Part shown: piece after piece, positions 1 through 11,834 of the stretch
How positions within the stretch are numbered: position 1 is the stretch's first letter
Layout: each line of letters opens with the position of its first letter
DNA from: Harmothoe impar
Lineage: Eukaryota; Annelida; Polychaeta; Phyllodocida; Polynoidae
NCBI GenBank assembly: GCA_947462335.1
Contig: OX381709.1
Span: forward strand, 63,170,609-63,234,608
Length of the DNA stretch: 64,000 nucleotides
Direction: 5' to 3'
Made by a program: the position numbers and the translations under genes
Notes under the pieces: model-generated
Told to the model about the DNA's origin: nothing
The model's database searches: none
What the model saw: the letters and a program-made list of their open reading frames with translations, nothing else

Positions 1-2081
1 ATCGCCCCACGCCTGCTGCCAGGCCGATAGGAGTTTGAAAGGAGCTGTGTAGTGAATGTGTGGGGTAAGGGATCCCTCCAGTGAGGGCCTTCTGTTGACA
101 AGAGAGTTAGCTGGAAAAAAAACTGTGGATTGTCATGGGGGGCTCGGACAGAGAAGCAGTCATCGATCAGGTTTGGTATTAGGCGGCGTTGACGTCCGTG
201 GGGGCTGGGGCGTGAGGGGGCTGTTTGAGGGTCAGGTTGGGCTGCAATGGGCTGCATTGGGTTGGGAGGGGTTCGACTGGGGCTTTTGGGACATGGACCG
301 AGTTATCTCATTGCTGGTGCCTGGCAAGGGTCAGGTTTCTAAACAACTCTCAGAGGACACAAGCGAATCCAGCCAGGCAGACATGCAATGGACGGCTTCT
401 GTTGGGTAATGTAGTGTTGGAAGCTTTTGGAATGTCCATAATAGTTCATCATGCTCATGCTGTTGAATGTTTATTGATTTAACCTCATGTAAATAAAACC
501 AGCTGTATACTATTTAGATTTGATGACATTGGGTTTATAGTTTCTCCCCGCCATATCATGTTGTAGTTTCACTGCTATCCATAGCTAAACCCACTGATGT
601 CGTTTGTATCAAATGATATACTCCAAATGATGACAAATATTTCCATCAGCAATATTCATTCTGGATCCATTCAGGTTTCTCTCAACAGATATCATGGTAC
701 CCAGAGGGGAGAAGAAAATGAAACCATTCTCAATTTACTATTGCTGCACATGCATTAACATCACCTGAGTAGAAGGTTCATATAAGACACAAACTATCCC
801 TAGATTATACCAATAAATCGTCACTTGGACGGTACTAACAATTGTCACCCATATGATATTTGTAGAAACGAACAGGATCATCGACTGCATCTGACTGCAA
901 TGTTGCTCAGCAATATAATTTGCATTGTAAAACTAAACTTTTGGGAGTCTTTTTTTTTGTCTATGATAACCATGTTCCGCTAACTAAGAAGGGTGAAAGA
1001 TGAACAAGCTTATAATGAATGTGGGGTATGAACTAGATTTCTTCTTCGAGAAACAAGCAAACAGCAAAAACAAACAAAAAAAACAAAAACAAAAAATGCT
1101 TTTCATCCAGACGCTTACTTATGATATTATTGTTTGCCTTGGTGATTGACAGCGTATACTTAGTGCCTCTCTCAAGTTGGCATATATTGGTATATATCAT
1201 CTTGCTTTTGACCAATTTTTCTCCGCTTCCCTACTCCACCCATTTCACCTGTGGCCCTGGTTTACTTGAGGTATATACCTTGTCCTGACTGCACAAAGGG
1301 TTCAAGCACCACCCTGCTGGTGCCCACTCTCCATACACGAACTGCGGGGATCAGGTATACTGGGTGTGGTGAGAGCAGTCAACGAGACAAAATAAATGGA
1401 AACCACTTCAGGTGTTTTCTGTGGGGGTGTTTTTCTCTTCTGGCAGTGGCTGCCTGCAAGTGAATATGGATTACATGCCGAGATGTGAACGGTGAGGGGG
1501 GAAAGGTGGCATGAATAAGATTCCACAGAAAAGGGGAAGATACACATCAAAAACGCTAGGAACTGAGGATTTATTGTCGCTGTAGTAATTAGGTATGTGT
1601 GGATCGGGGGAGAGGTGTAGTAGTATTACCCACTGCAGTCAGTTATGGAAGGGATTGCATTGCTGTTTAGTCTGCAACCCCAAGCTGAATAGTCTGGCAG
1701 CATTCAGTGATATGAACCTAGCAGCTGTCACACTCGGGTATAACATCCCCAGTTTACCCTCGGTGCATCTAGGTGCCCATCAATCCTAAGGTATTTGGAA
1801 GTCTCACTATAGCCGGTCACGTCTATGGAGATTATCAGAGTCAATCCTATCTGTTCATACATTCACATCAGGGGGCTGCACGGCTGTCCTACTCCTCACC
1901 CAATACTTGAACTCCAAGGATTCCTTACTACATATAGATAAGACTATTTACTTGGCCCGTATCTACCCACCGTTTTTCATAATGCTCCCTACACATTACT
2001 TTTTCCTCTTCTAAGGTACTGTAAATCATATCCCCCACCTGTTGGAGGCTCTAACATAGTTCCGTGCATTCTTCCTTCCAG
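1..2081. other. Noncoding stretch upstream of the sushi exon
   Basis: I see no exon with a recognisable domain here. The first 420 bases are G-rich on the plus strand and hold overlapping open frames of 117 and 85 codons with unconvincing composition. An A-rich tract lies near 1066-1096. An upstream exon of the sushi-domain gene could be hidden here, but no phase 1 exon with conserved cysteines was found. Confidence 0.5.
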
Positions 2082-2282
2082 CTCTACCCTGCCCCAAGTT
2101 ACCAGCACTGTCTAACGGCAGTATAGACTCATGTTCACGGGAACCAGCATACGGAGAGACGTGCCACTTCCGCTGCTTTATGGGTTACAAACTAACCGGA
2201 AGTCGGTCGCAAGTATGTGAACTTGCACACAACCAGTTCCGGTCCTATTGGACGGGCAATGAAAAACCATTATGTGTACGAG
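2082..2282 (+). CDS. Exon encoding one sushi (CCP) domain
   Basis: This is a 201-base exon (67 codons) read in one open frame between an acceptor (tccttccag, ending 2081) and a donor (gtgagt, from 2283). Both boundaries are phase 1, the usual arrangement for shuffled extracellular modules. The translation starts LPCPKLPALSNGSIDSC and ends NEKPLCVR. It has the sushi signature: CP near the start, an NG turn, CxxxC then GYKLTGS (GY followed by G), a cysteine, one tryptophan and a closing P-x-C. Six cysteines are present, as in selectin-type or polydom-type CCP modules, which carry an extra disulfide. CCP modules act in extracellular or membrane proteins as binding units for proteins or carbohydrate. 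The flanking exons could not be identified within several kilobases on either side, so the parent protein is unknown. It could be a selectin-like, polydom/SVEP1-like, complement-like or adhesion receptor, or an isolated relic exon. Confidence 0.85.
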
Positions 2283-3801
2283 GTGAGTAACATTGGGAGA
2301 TGCCTTTTTAAATATTTGACTCAGAAATACCATAGAAATAATATCAGTTTTTAAGTTCAATAGTACAACATGTGGTACATGTTTAAATGGCCACAGTATC
2401 GAGTCTCAAAAGTGTTTCATTCATTCTTTACAATATCTGTAACATTCATTATAGGCACACAAATTACCTTGACTCATGTCTAACGAGGTAATTTGGGTCC
2501 ATAAAGAAATGTTACGATGTGCAATACGCTCAGTATATGAGGCAATTCTAACCAGATGGTTTGGGCCTAGCTGCCGTTTGAATAGTCTAGACGAAGGGGA
2601 AACGCTGAGGCAGCATCTTTGATACAAGGGTAAAAAAGGTGAAGGGAGCTTATAGTACAGGGAATGCTGGGACGTCTACAGGGCCCTATACATGTACAGG
2701 TTTAGTCTGAGTAGGGCCTACTATCCAGGATTCCGTCAGTGGAATGTATATTCAACTACCTGTAGGCATATAACTCTTGGTTTGTACAGAGATGAACGTT
2801 AGATACTAAAAAGTTATTGGCATAAAACCCAGCATAAATAAAATATAACGATGTGTATTCATTTCAATGGAAAAAAAAACAGATAGTAAACTGTTCAAAT
2901 ATGTGTTTATGTTATAGCTCGGCTGGAACAACAGCAGTGTTTAATCTCGTTTTTGCCTACTTTTTCAGATATACGTTCAAGTGCGTCTGGCCACACAAGC
3001 TGTGCCAGTCACAGCCTGTTTTCCCGGACTTTAACATTAGTGACAGTGCAGCTGGCAGTTTGGCTGTCCATTCATAGCCAGCTTCACTGACTTCAGCCAC
3101 TGGGTCTACATAATATGTGACCATTAACCCTACCTTCTCTACTGCTGACCAATATTCTGGAGGCTGGCCACACTGGTCAGTGGGGCTGATTCCTAAATGG
3201 AGCTTGTCAAAAGTCAAGGCAACGCCGGACAATCATTTAGGTATCATGCAGGGTGGCACTTGATTATAGACATGATGCACCTGCTGGGTGTGGCGACTGT
3301 GGCAGCCAAAAAGGGCCTCTGGATTTGGATCATCTACCTACGTAATAGTGCCTTGATCGTTGGATCCCAGATGTTGGGTTCCAGATCACTGCCAATAGTG
3401 AACATAGTATAAAGGAAGGGGACGCAGGATATTTTTGTAGAAAAATGCATAGATCGGACCAAAGGTGTACTATATAGTTGTAATTATTCTGATTTTAATA
3501 TATTGTCATTGTAGTTAACGTGTTGAACACCTAACCCAATGCTTACGTATCTTGTTTTGTTACTAACATGTGCCAGTATTGTTGTACACATGTTGAAAAC
3601 GACGAACCTCAAAGTATGACCAAAACAGTAATTATTATATTGGTGTCAGGATTGGGAAGACACAATGATATTGAGACTAAAACCATGCTATATATGTTTA
3701 GCAAAGCATTTCATTTGAGGTTTAAGCATTTCTTAAAGCTCCAAAAGGCTCACATTGCTTACACGGAAACTCTCATTGATAGCCATATAAAGGTTGTAAA
3801 G
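2283..3801. other. Noncoding stretch downstream of the sushi exon
   Basis: Apart from the weak minus-strand frame at 2957-3232, I see no exon, RNA gene or element ends here. The second half is AT-rich. If the sushi gene continues, this is probably intron. Confidence 0.4.
2957..3232 (-). CDS. Unassigned open frame, possible exon or relic
   Basis: The minus strand holds a 91-codon open frame with balanced, exon-like composition. It includes QCGQPPEYWSAVEKVG and then VTYYVDPVAEVSEAGYEW. The second part faintly recalls the VTW.DP.A.D.SG core of hyalin (HYR) repeats, which often accompany sushi domains. However, the expected HYR cysteine spacing is absent, the strand is opposite to the sushi exon 700 bases away, and I found no clean splice acceptor. 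On the plus strand the same stretch follows a good acceptor-like sequence (tttttcag, ending near 2968), but all frames close quickly. It may be a chance open frame, a decayed exon, or an exon of an unrelated gene. Confidence 0.18.
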   Translation of the reverse strand: MSGVALTFDKLHLGISPTDQCGQPPEYWSAVEKVGLMVTYYVDPVAEVSEAGYEWTAKLPAALSLMLKSGKTGCDWHSLCGQTHLNVYLKK

Positions 3802-3929
3802 TTACACACTCAGAAAAGTTAGCGTCATTGTCGCTAAAACCACGCTCACCTGAAAGTCAGGCATTGCTTGACTTTCAGGTGAGAGTGGTTTTAGCGACAA
3901 TGGCGCTGGCTTTTCTGAGTGTGTAGTAA
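3802..3929. mobile_element. Foldback MITE, TA target, family A copy 1
   Basis: This is a nearly complete inverted repeat of about 58 bases per arm around a short loop near 3860-3868. The outer ends read CACACTCAGAAAAG and its complement, and both are flanked by TA, the target duplication of Tc1/mariner-type elements. The arms contain GTCGCTAAAACCAC and CTGAAAGTCA. A related copy lies at 16128-16248, and a shorter palindrome with a similar centre lies at 36186-36218. There is no coding capacity, so it is a non-autonomous element mobilised in trans. Confidence 0.8.
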
Positions 3930-4563
3930 TCACTTCACGTGGACGTCGATGGGCTTTAACTGTGCATGTCGTGGTCCCTTTGGAGTATTAAGGAAGGTGT
4001 ATACCCCTAACGGGAGCCTGTGCATGTGGGGATGTTTATCTTGTACTGATAGATGGACATTGAGGAGGGGTTTAGTTTAGAAGCTACGTGGAATGTACTA
4101 GGGGTTAGATGTTCAAATATTGCAAGGGAGACTGAGACTTACATTGCCTATTTATAAATTAATTGATGGGATACCATAAAAAATGTGATGCAAATAGAAA
4201 TAGAAATTAATTAGTGGAATAATTCTAAAATACTGAGACCCACAATCCCTTGTATTCTCATAGGATAGAGCTCCTAACTTAACAATGGTTTAGTTTGGAA
4301 TTATAACATCTTGGGTAACGCTGAAAGGTTTAGGTAATAATACCTTTGGCCGATGATCTCTTATCATTATGTTATACTATTAAGCCATGACGAACCTGCC
4401 ACTTTGCCTAATGAAGAGTAAGGGAGTGTAACAAAGCGGTGTTTTTATGATTTTATATTTGGTGTTATTCATGTAACACTCCACACAGTTGTGATCTGAA
4501 GGCGTGACCGCAGCGCCGCTAGTGACAAGATGGTGAACGATCTCCGACTGTTGTGATAAATCA

Positions 4564-4577
4564 ACACTAGGGGGCAC
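4564..4577 (+). promoter_or_regulatory. CTCF-like motif
   Basis: The 14 bases ACACTAGGGGGCAC match 13 of 14 positions of the classical CTCF core CCASYAGRKGGCRS; only the first base differs. A second match lies 173 bases downstream on the other strand, giving a convergent pair. Binding is inferred from motif identity only, and it assumes that this animal has a CTCF with the conserved zinc-finger preference. Confidence 0.4.
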
Positions 4578-4749
4578 CCACGATCGCCAGACGGGTGGTC
4601 GACTTCCCTTCCAGACAGCCCCATCCCGTGATTAATAATACTTGCCCAGTTAGCTTTAAATTATTTCATTCCCACTAACCTCTTTAAAGGATCTTGTCAC
4701 AGTGTTGTCTATACCTCTGGCCACCACGGGGGAAAATGTGATACTTATG

Positions 4750-4763
4750 GCGCCCCCTTGTGG
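4750..4763 (-). promoter_or_regulatory. CTCF-like motif
   Basis: The minus strand reads CCACAAGGGGGCGC, matching 13 of 14 positions of the CTCF core (position 5 is A instead of a pyrimidine). The flanks extend the similarity to the long vertebrate-type consensus (GGCCAC...GGGGGCGCCAT). It converges with the motif at 4564-4577. Function is inference. Confidence 0.45.
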
Positions 4764-7700
4764 CCTCTTGACACATCATACAGTCCCCTTCAACGTCTTC
4801 CATGGCTATGGGAAACCATGAATGTTCCTGTTGACCTCACCCCACCCGAGTCTAGAGTGCTGCGACCCTGTTGTAGATGTGGCCACCATTTAACTGCCAT
4901 CTGCCTCATGGGCACGGACTATGGTAGATGATATTTAATCAACAAGTGTATTCCAGGTGTGGAGATGTCCGGGGGATCATATGGCTCTGTCCTGTGGCGA
5001 TGTCTGGTGGTGGCTATCTCAACTGAATCCTATGAAAAGGAACATGCTAGTACACACATCAGATACATGTGTTACTGTGTGGTTACTATGAGGGTTGCCT
5101 GGTGGTAAAGCCTGTAGATTTTGGGCGGAGGCGAGGAAACTGGAAGTCTCTATTGGTCTGTGGTATACAGAATGTCGATGACAGTGCCATCTGCTGGCAG
5201 AGGCCATGGCTAGTACATGGCTTGTATAATGAACGTGATAGAATAACAAAACAAAATGAAATGGATATACCTCATGTTAATCCTACGAAAAGATGACTAA
5301 TTTATTCCCCAATTTATTGATGTGACCTTGCTTCCCATGCTGGTTGGAGTAGAAGTACGTTGTATTTAATCGTGAATGTGTATGCAATGTTCAGAAAGAG
5401 CAATCAAGTGGACCGTCCAGTTCATCTCACATCAGTCTAAGAATCAAGAGAATTCCACTTCACATTTTTCACATTAGATATTCCATCAGATAGTTATGTT
5501 AATTAACAAAAACATATGATACACCATCACAAATGTCATGATTAGTTTCGAGTTTAAGTCAGGGTATAGATAATTGTAGTCATGCTATTTTATGTCCAAT
5601 TATTATTCGTTGCCAAAGAGAGGGGATGCATCCCCATAGTCTAGAAAGCAAACTTTCAATGCAGACAGTTGTACATAGGGTTGTAAGCTATTTCATATAT
5701 GTAAATCTTTGCGCGTAAGCTGTTACATAGCTCCCTTGTGAGTGAGTTTCCTGAGGCAGATTCCTGTATAAATTGATGTATCCTTGCTTATGTGACTAAC
5801 AGAGAAGTATGTGTATATAGAGGCAGAATGGTGTACAAATTATGGATGAAGACTTAATATTATTTAACTATTATGTTGAAGATATGATAATATATAGTTA
5901 TTCGAGAGTTATGTGCTGCAGAGTATGTATGAGGAGGACGAATCTGAAAAATAATTTATTATTGATTGATTATATCAAATGCTATCCAAGATAAGTAAAT
6001 CTGTTTGAGAGGTACTTAATATACATGTCTTACTGGATGCATCCTGTTGATATGTTACTTGTTGAATCTAAACTTACCTAAATGTATTTGAAAGACACAA
6101 CTCTGTGGTGTAGGGCATTATGACTATGATATGCATCCGTTTATATATAATTCAAGAATTACAGAAACCAACAACTTGTAGTTGCAAGTTTGCTATATTA
6201 TCAAATAAAAATAGATAATTGATATCACAAAGAATCTCAGAAGAGGATTAAATTGTTTGGAATAATTTCATATCTGCATATCTCAAGTTGTCATGGAGGT
6301 TTTGTATTGCAAATTTCATTGAATGCTTGTACTCACAGGCTTGTACTAAACTGGTGCCTTGGAGTCTTTCTCGGATATCAGAACCAAGGTTAATAATCTC
6401 ATATGATTCAGCTAGAAGATGTGAATACTATGCATTTTGTACATACAGTTGTTTCATAGTCTCAGGTACATTCGGAAAGCTAAACTCAATGAAGCTGGTG
6501 GTTTGGGCATGTTTGTAAGATATATTATGAAGAATGATAACATTATTAATATATTTGGTGCTAATGCTAACGATGTTTCTATGAAAGTATATTTTTGTGG
6601 GTGTAAATATCATGTTGTCTGGATGTACACTAAGGAGTAAAGTACAATTCTGGAATAAATTGGTGCCATAATGATTTTTATCTGACATGTATTTATGATT
6701 TCCAAAATTGAATAAATACAAAAAAAAACAGGTGTAGCTTTGGTCGTATAACTTGTACCCCAATTCTACCATTTTCTCTACCCTTAGATACATTTACAAT
6801 TACAGCAAATGTCAGGAAGGTCTTGATCTATGATAATAGACAGACAGACTGGTTTTTGGTTGGGAATTTAAGACCCGATTATAGATATGAAAACAGATAA
6901 GAACAAGATTATCTTCTACACTAGTCTGTAAAAATACTTTACTCCAGTGTGTACTGGGAGTGGATACACTGAACCAGTGTGGTGGTGTCAATAAAATTAA
7001 AGACTATTTCTAAAAACAGACTTGTTCTTTTTATAATAAGGTAATAGTTGATGATAAGATAATTAAGTTACCTACTAAATATATCTAGAGACTCACTAAC
7101 ATTTTGAATAAAACCTAATCCGGGTAGTAGAATTTAGATATAATCAACGTAGTATAATCCGCTAACCATAATACACACGTTAATATAAGTATAAATGAAA
7201 GTCTCTTTCAGAAAGTCTTTATTTCATTCCATTATACAAAATACGTATGACATTGAAGCGATCCATTCTGGCCTTTCATCCATACAAATATAAGCAATAT
7301 GCCATTCACATTTAAGCCATATGCCATGCAGATTCAGAGGCATTCCATACATAGCATGTATTACCCACAGACAAATGGTTAGTTTACTACATTTGACTTG
7401 TTTTTAATGAAATTACATTACAAACAAGCCGTTAATGCCAAGGTAGAATGCAAGGATAATTATAACTGTAGGATCAAAGAGGGAAATGAAACGATCTATG
7501 TGTTGTAACATGTAACATGTAACTGGTATTGTCTGAACTCCTTTCACCCTCTAACTTATGATAAGTTTTAGACTCTCCACAATGTAGGTGATACTCTAGT
7601 GTGTGCGTAGAAGCTGTACATATGTACGCCATCCTTCTTGGAGGATACAGGAATGGGTGCTAGATATGGAGTGCTAGATTTATTTCCATTTAGACATCCA

Positions 7701-7959
7701 TATTCATGACTTTCAATTGAGAATTCTATCAATACTGAATCATATAATCACCGTATCAAATATGATTCGCTACATACACAACTGGGTAGGGACGCATATA
7801 TGGTGCCCATGGGTTACTGGATGTTACATTGAAATTGGACGGATCCTCAGATTAAACACCGGTTTACAATAATAAATCATAATAATAGGTAACACGATTT
7901 AATATATAAAAAGCATTATATTCATTAGTAACTAACAACATTGTGTGTGTTGGGGACTA

Positions 7960-8475
7960 TTAAAGTTGGTATCCCAACTATTGCGGTGACTAATTTCCAC
8001 TTCCAGCATGGGGATAAGCATGCTGATGTTGTAAGACATATGTGAAAGTATTAAAGCTCTATGAGAACTATTTCCATACAAAAATCCCCACACAGTAGCA
8101 AAAATGAATTTTCACTGAGCAGTCAAAAATAAAGCAATTAGGATGCCTCTCTTCTAAACCACAAGGTGGCAGCTGTGCATAGTGTTTACAAAATATTCCC
8201 ATTGCAGACCCATCAGCTCAACTCCATTCATGAACACATTAGTACATTGACATCTCTACAGGTGGCAGCATATCTCAGATGGTTTGCCAATGCTTGAGTT
8301 TTCTCCATGAAAGCTGTAGATCTAGATTTTATTACACACTTTACATTAAAGCCTTTAAGACTCTTGGTAACCAGAATTAAGCACCCATTTCAGAAGAAAA
8401 GTGTACATTAAAGACTTTCAGGTAATTATTGAGAGGGGTCAATTCTAGTCACTCCAATTGGGATACCAACTTTAA
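7960..8475. mobile_element. piggyBac-type MITE, copy 1 (516 bp)
   Basis: The element is bounded by TTAA on both sides (7960-7963 and 8472-8475) with terminal inverted repeats AGTTGGTATCCCAA and TTGGGATACCAACT. Allowing gaps, the inverted similarity extends for about 27 bases. TTAA duplication is the hallmark of the piggyBac superfamily. There is no open frame of useful length, so it is non-autonomous. A second copy in the same orientation at 15117-15632 has the same length and differs at two bases by eye. Each copy carries a CTCF-like core, CCACAAGGTGGCAG (8159-8172 here), and a second AGGTGGCAG about 95 bases further on. Confidence 0.93.
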
Positions 8476-10287
8476 GACGATGAGAAGCTGAAAGGAATCT
8501 AGTTAAAGGTGAAAAAAAAATTAGAACCTGCCTATACACGAAGCATAGAACCATGCTTGAGTAAAATAAAGTATTCTCAAGTCTTTCATAACCAGGTTAA
8601 CTTAAGTATGATATAATGGCTGTAGTTAACAATGATCTTTCCAAAATATAACTGATCACCGGACAAGCCATCTATAAGTATCAGGAGGAAAAATAGCAGA
8701 TGCAAAAGAGTTACCTTTGCTAACCTTTGGTTTTAAAGAATGATACCAGTCCTCACTGGGTAGGACTTATTGTAAATGTAACAACAATAATAGAATACCT
8801 GGCTGACTGGCAAGCCATATAAAAATCATATAAAGTAGCTAAAATGCTAGTTCTATTATGTATTGTAGCTTTTAAACTAACAGGTAGATGCTCCACAGAG
8901 AAAGTCGACAAGAGAGTCCAAACACGTGACACCGATCATGCCGCTAACAATGTTACTTTGAAATCCCTGTCTCTTAGAATAACAGAGCGTCTCAGCCTCA
9001 GTAAAACTTTATCATTCACAAGGACGAGGGCAATTATAGATGACTATATTGATGAACCTGTATGGGAGATGAGACGTATATTATAGTTATAACATGAATA
9101 ATTGTAACAGTTTGCAGGGGTACATTAATGATGAATTTCTTTCCAAGTACAGGTATGCGCAGGCCCCTATAAACGTCCATGCCATTCTCTACACCACTGA
9201 GACAAACACACCTTTGAAGCTATCAAAGTCTAAGCATAGGATTCATTTTTATGTTATATTCTACCGACGGTGTCCGGCACCGTACCTTTATGCATACTTT
9301 CTGTGGAGTATCTCATAAAAATATGTAATATATTATTTATTTTAAAAATGTCTCTGGCATCAGTAAATCTCTACTCAAAGGAATAGACACACTTATATCC
9401 ATATACCCCTTGACTTGTAGTGGATTCTAATACAAACAAAATACGTTGGAACATTTTTGCCATCTTCTCCCCAAACCTCTATTTGACTGCTTATTCTTGC
9501 TTCACAAGATGGATCAGATGGCATACACCATCAGGAAAATCCCAAAGTATGCACCTTTTAGTATCCTTACTGGGCCAGTGCCAGTATAATTATCGGTAGT
9601 TTTGTCTGATGCGCCAGATACAAGATAAGCAAAGGGGCGGCATGTATCTTTATAACTTTCAGACATCGATTCTCATACCTCCACAATAAAGGGTACATGT
9701 ACTATCTGCTTCTATTCACGTCAAAGAGGTCATTGTCTAGGAATAAAAGCCTTAACAGTATTGTCAAGTGTCCTGCAGCGAAGGTTAGGTACAATGATGT
9801 TTGAGTACTAATATTTCAGTACAAAATGACTTTCAGCACCTTTCATTGAATAGTTGATATTGTGTGCAATACTTTATCATACAATACCTTATGGAGCATA
9901 CAGATACAACATTTTAATCAATAGGTTTACTTCTGCAGTACTTCGTATGGAATGTCACATGAGTATGACAGTATTGTCAGTAGGAATCAGCACGAAGGGT
10001 CCTGGTATCCTCTATTATGTGCGGATATATATGGTGGTCTTTGCATATTAAATAGAGAATTGTATAAAAGATAATGGAATACTATGCAGAGCCTGGTATT
10101 AAAGCATAATGTCATATGTCCAACAATCCCAACGATTCACACAGTAATCCCCACACATCAGAATGGAGAATCTATATCCTGTAGCTTTCAATTGGAACTC
10201 CTTTCGATACAATTACACACTCCTTCCATGAACAATCTATAATCTATACAGTAATCCATCCATCCATATGAGCAAGTCTAGTCTAGA
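8476..10287. other. Region 3' of the arrestin gene
   Basis: No exon of a further gene is recognised. The part nearest 10288 should be the 3' untranslated region of the minus-strand arrestin-domain gene. The 80-codon and 74-codon plus-strand frames at 8844-9086 and 9094-9318 lack recognisable motifs and are treated as chance. Confidence 0.45.
9913..9918 (-). terminator. Candidate poly(A) signal of the arrestin gene
   Basis: On the minus strand this is ATTAAA, about 370 bases past the stop codon. It is the first AATAAA/ATTAAA hexamer I find downstream. A canonical AATAAA follows at 9336-9341. Either could serve; transcript ends are needed to decide. Confidence 0.25.
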
Positions 10288-10514
10288 TCAGACTGTAGAT
10301 TCTTGTATGGTGTTGTCCCCTAATACTAGATACCTCCGGCGGCGGGCATGGGGGCTCTGTTGTAACTCCAGGACCTTGGCCATGGAGGCCTGGAAACTGT
10401 AAAGTCTGTAACGGGGACTGAAGTCATTCTGGTTATTATCACCTGGAGCATTGGGCTGGGCACCCTCTGGAGTCAGGTCCCAGCGTATCCGCTGGTTGGG
10501 CGGCAGGAACTGAG
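10288..10514 (-). CDS. Arrestin domain-containing protein, last coding exon
   Basis: This terminal exon starts in phase 1 after acceptor tccctcag and runs to a TGA stop at 10288-10290 (227 coding bases). It encodes the C-terminal tail: AQFLPPNQRIRWDLTPEG, a Pro/Asn-rich linker, FSPRYRLYSF, a helix-like segment ASMAKVLELQQSPHARRRRY, and the end LVLGDNTIQESTV. The F-x-P-R-Y-x-x-Y stretch resembles the conserved segment just after the C-terminal arrestin fold in many alpha-arrestins. No PPxY motif is present, although vertebrate ARRDC1-4 use PPxY motifs to recruit NEDD4-family ubiquitin ligases. The last residues ESTV fit a class I PDZ ligand (S/T-x-V at the end). The frame is consistent with the upstream exon across the phase 1 junction. 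The choice between ARRDC2, 3 and 4 cannot be made from this. Confidence 0.88.
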
Positions 10515-10739
10515 CTGAGGGAATGAAGCGGACATCTAGTCAAGTTGCTGTACATGAGAGACGACATACTATCCGAGGATTTCTATGTGTCACTGCTTCA
10601 GTACGAAAATTAAAATATCTACTACATTCTTGTACCACGACTACAGATGGCGCCCCAATGCTATCACCAGAACCCCACCCCAAGCATCTACCTCACAACA
10701 CGGACTGGTGTGAGTTAGTCCTGTGATACATGTACTTAC

Positions 10740-10845
10740 CTTTATATACATGTGTAGGTGGGGAGGACGATGATGATGATGGTATGGAGCCAATGGTGAT
10801 AGGTTGTGACAGAGATAAAACCATCCCCGGCATATCAATCAGTAA
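10740..10845 (-). CDS. Arrestin domain-containing protein, fifth exon seen
   Basis: This 106-base exon starts in phase 0 after acceptor gttttcag and ends in phase 1 at donor gtaagt. It encodes LLIDMPGMVLSLSQPITIG, then SIP, a six-serine run, PPTHVYK. It corresponds to the last strands of the C-terminal arrestin fold, where alpha-arrestins typically have a stretch of the type V-x-x-x-x-P-x-x-x-L-x-x-x-x-P-I-x-I-G-(T/S)-(I/V)-P. The PITIGSIP match is diagnostic. The serine run uses TCA/TCG codons and probably forms the start of the flexible tail. The intron to the next exon is 225 bases. Confidence 0.88.
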
Positions 10846-11103
10846 CTGAAAACATAAACCTTACATGAGACACTATACATATACAACAGTAAGCCAGAGC
10901 AGGATGGACACAGATTATATCTAATATCAATGGTATTATGTGACCATTATTATGTAGAATATATGCTCTGGTCAAATATGAATGGCTCTATAATATGTAT
11001 ATTATAATATAAGGAATATCCTTTCCAAATACATATCATAATCCGGTGATTCCACTGTAAAATTCTAAACATTCAACACAGATAATGCAGAAAATACACT
11101 TAC

Positions 11104-11289
11104 AACAACTTCATATCGGATGTCTATAAACTTGCAGCCCTCTAGCCCTGAGGGGGTGACTACAGGCACCTCTATGGCCCTGGTCGTCCAGCACTGCCTC
11201 TTACCAGGCTTCAGGCAGTCTCCGGGGATACGCCTCAACTCCAGCGTCACCTGGTGGGACTTCTCCGAAGTAGAGCCATACTTAACCAC
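11104..11289 (-). CDS. Arrestin domain-containing protein, fourth exon seen
   Basis: This is a 186-base, 62-codon exon, phase 0 at both ends, between acceptor ttcctacccag and donor gtaagtg. It encodes VVKYGSTSEKSHQVTLELRR, then IPGDCLKPGKRQCW, then IEVPVVTPSGLEGCKFIDIR and YEVV. This is the centre of the Arrestin_C domain: family members share a P-P-x-x-P-S-x-L-x-x-C-x-I-I-x-(I/V)-x-Y-x-(L/V) pattern, matched here by PVVTPSGLEGCKFIDIRYEV. The 158-codon frame on the opposite strand (11120-11596) is a shadow of this exon. The intron downstream is 258 bases. Confidence 0.93.
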
Positions 11290-11834
11290 CTGGGTAGGAA
11301 CAGAAGAGGTTAGTAACGACTATGATGGTACCCTTTGTACAATGGCTATATGTGCAGTTGTACATGTCTTGCTATGTAATGCAGGTGAGTATAGTGATGC
11401 TGTTCTGACCTTTTTGACTTACCACCCCTCAGGTGGCAGTGTCAAAACTACAGCTGTGCCTGATAAACATGCATTTGTTCATATACTACTTACACCGTCC
11501 TGTCGTGACAATGTTGGCATGTCTAATCATTGCCACATGGCTATGGTTGTGGATTGCAACATTATAAATACGTGCATTCCCGAAATGAGCATATAATGTA
11601 TCCAGCTGTCGTAAAACACTACTTGTGAGTGATTACCCTGCATCTCTAACGAGTGATTATCCTGCATAGATCTCTAACTGAACCACAATAATTAGATTGG
11701 TTAATTTAAGTGAAAAGTGAAAATATGTATAAGAACCCAAGGATGGTATTACTAATTAATTAATGTATCAGTATGGGTATCTTCCCACTTTAATACAATG
11801 TCATATCTGGAAGAGTACCACAGAGTGCGCTGAC

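Larger units (their letters stand above)
3930..7959. other. AT-rich noncoding stretch
   Basis: No exon with a recognisable domain is visible in these 4 kb. Two CTCF-like cores lie at 4564-4577 and 4750-4763. Longer open frames here (for example 121 codons on the minus strand at 6428-6793) are AT-rich, low-complexity and lack splice context, so I treat them as chance. Confidence 0.5.

Noticed and set aside
2957..3232. HYR (hyalin repeat) domain next to the sushi exon
   Set aside because: Only a faint VTYYVDP-A-x-x-x-SEAG resemblance on the opposite strand; the cysteine pattern and splice sites are missing.
11120..11596. 158-codon plus-strand frame
   Set aside because: Its first third is the exact antisense of the arrestin exon at 11104-11289, and the remainder is intron. 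It is a shadow frame.
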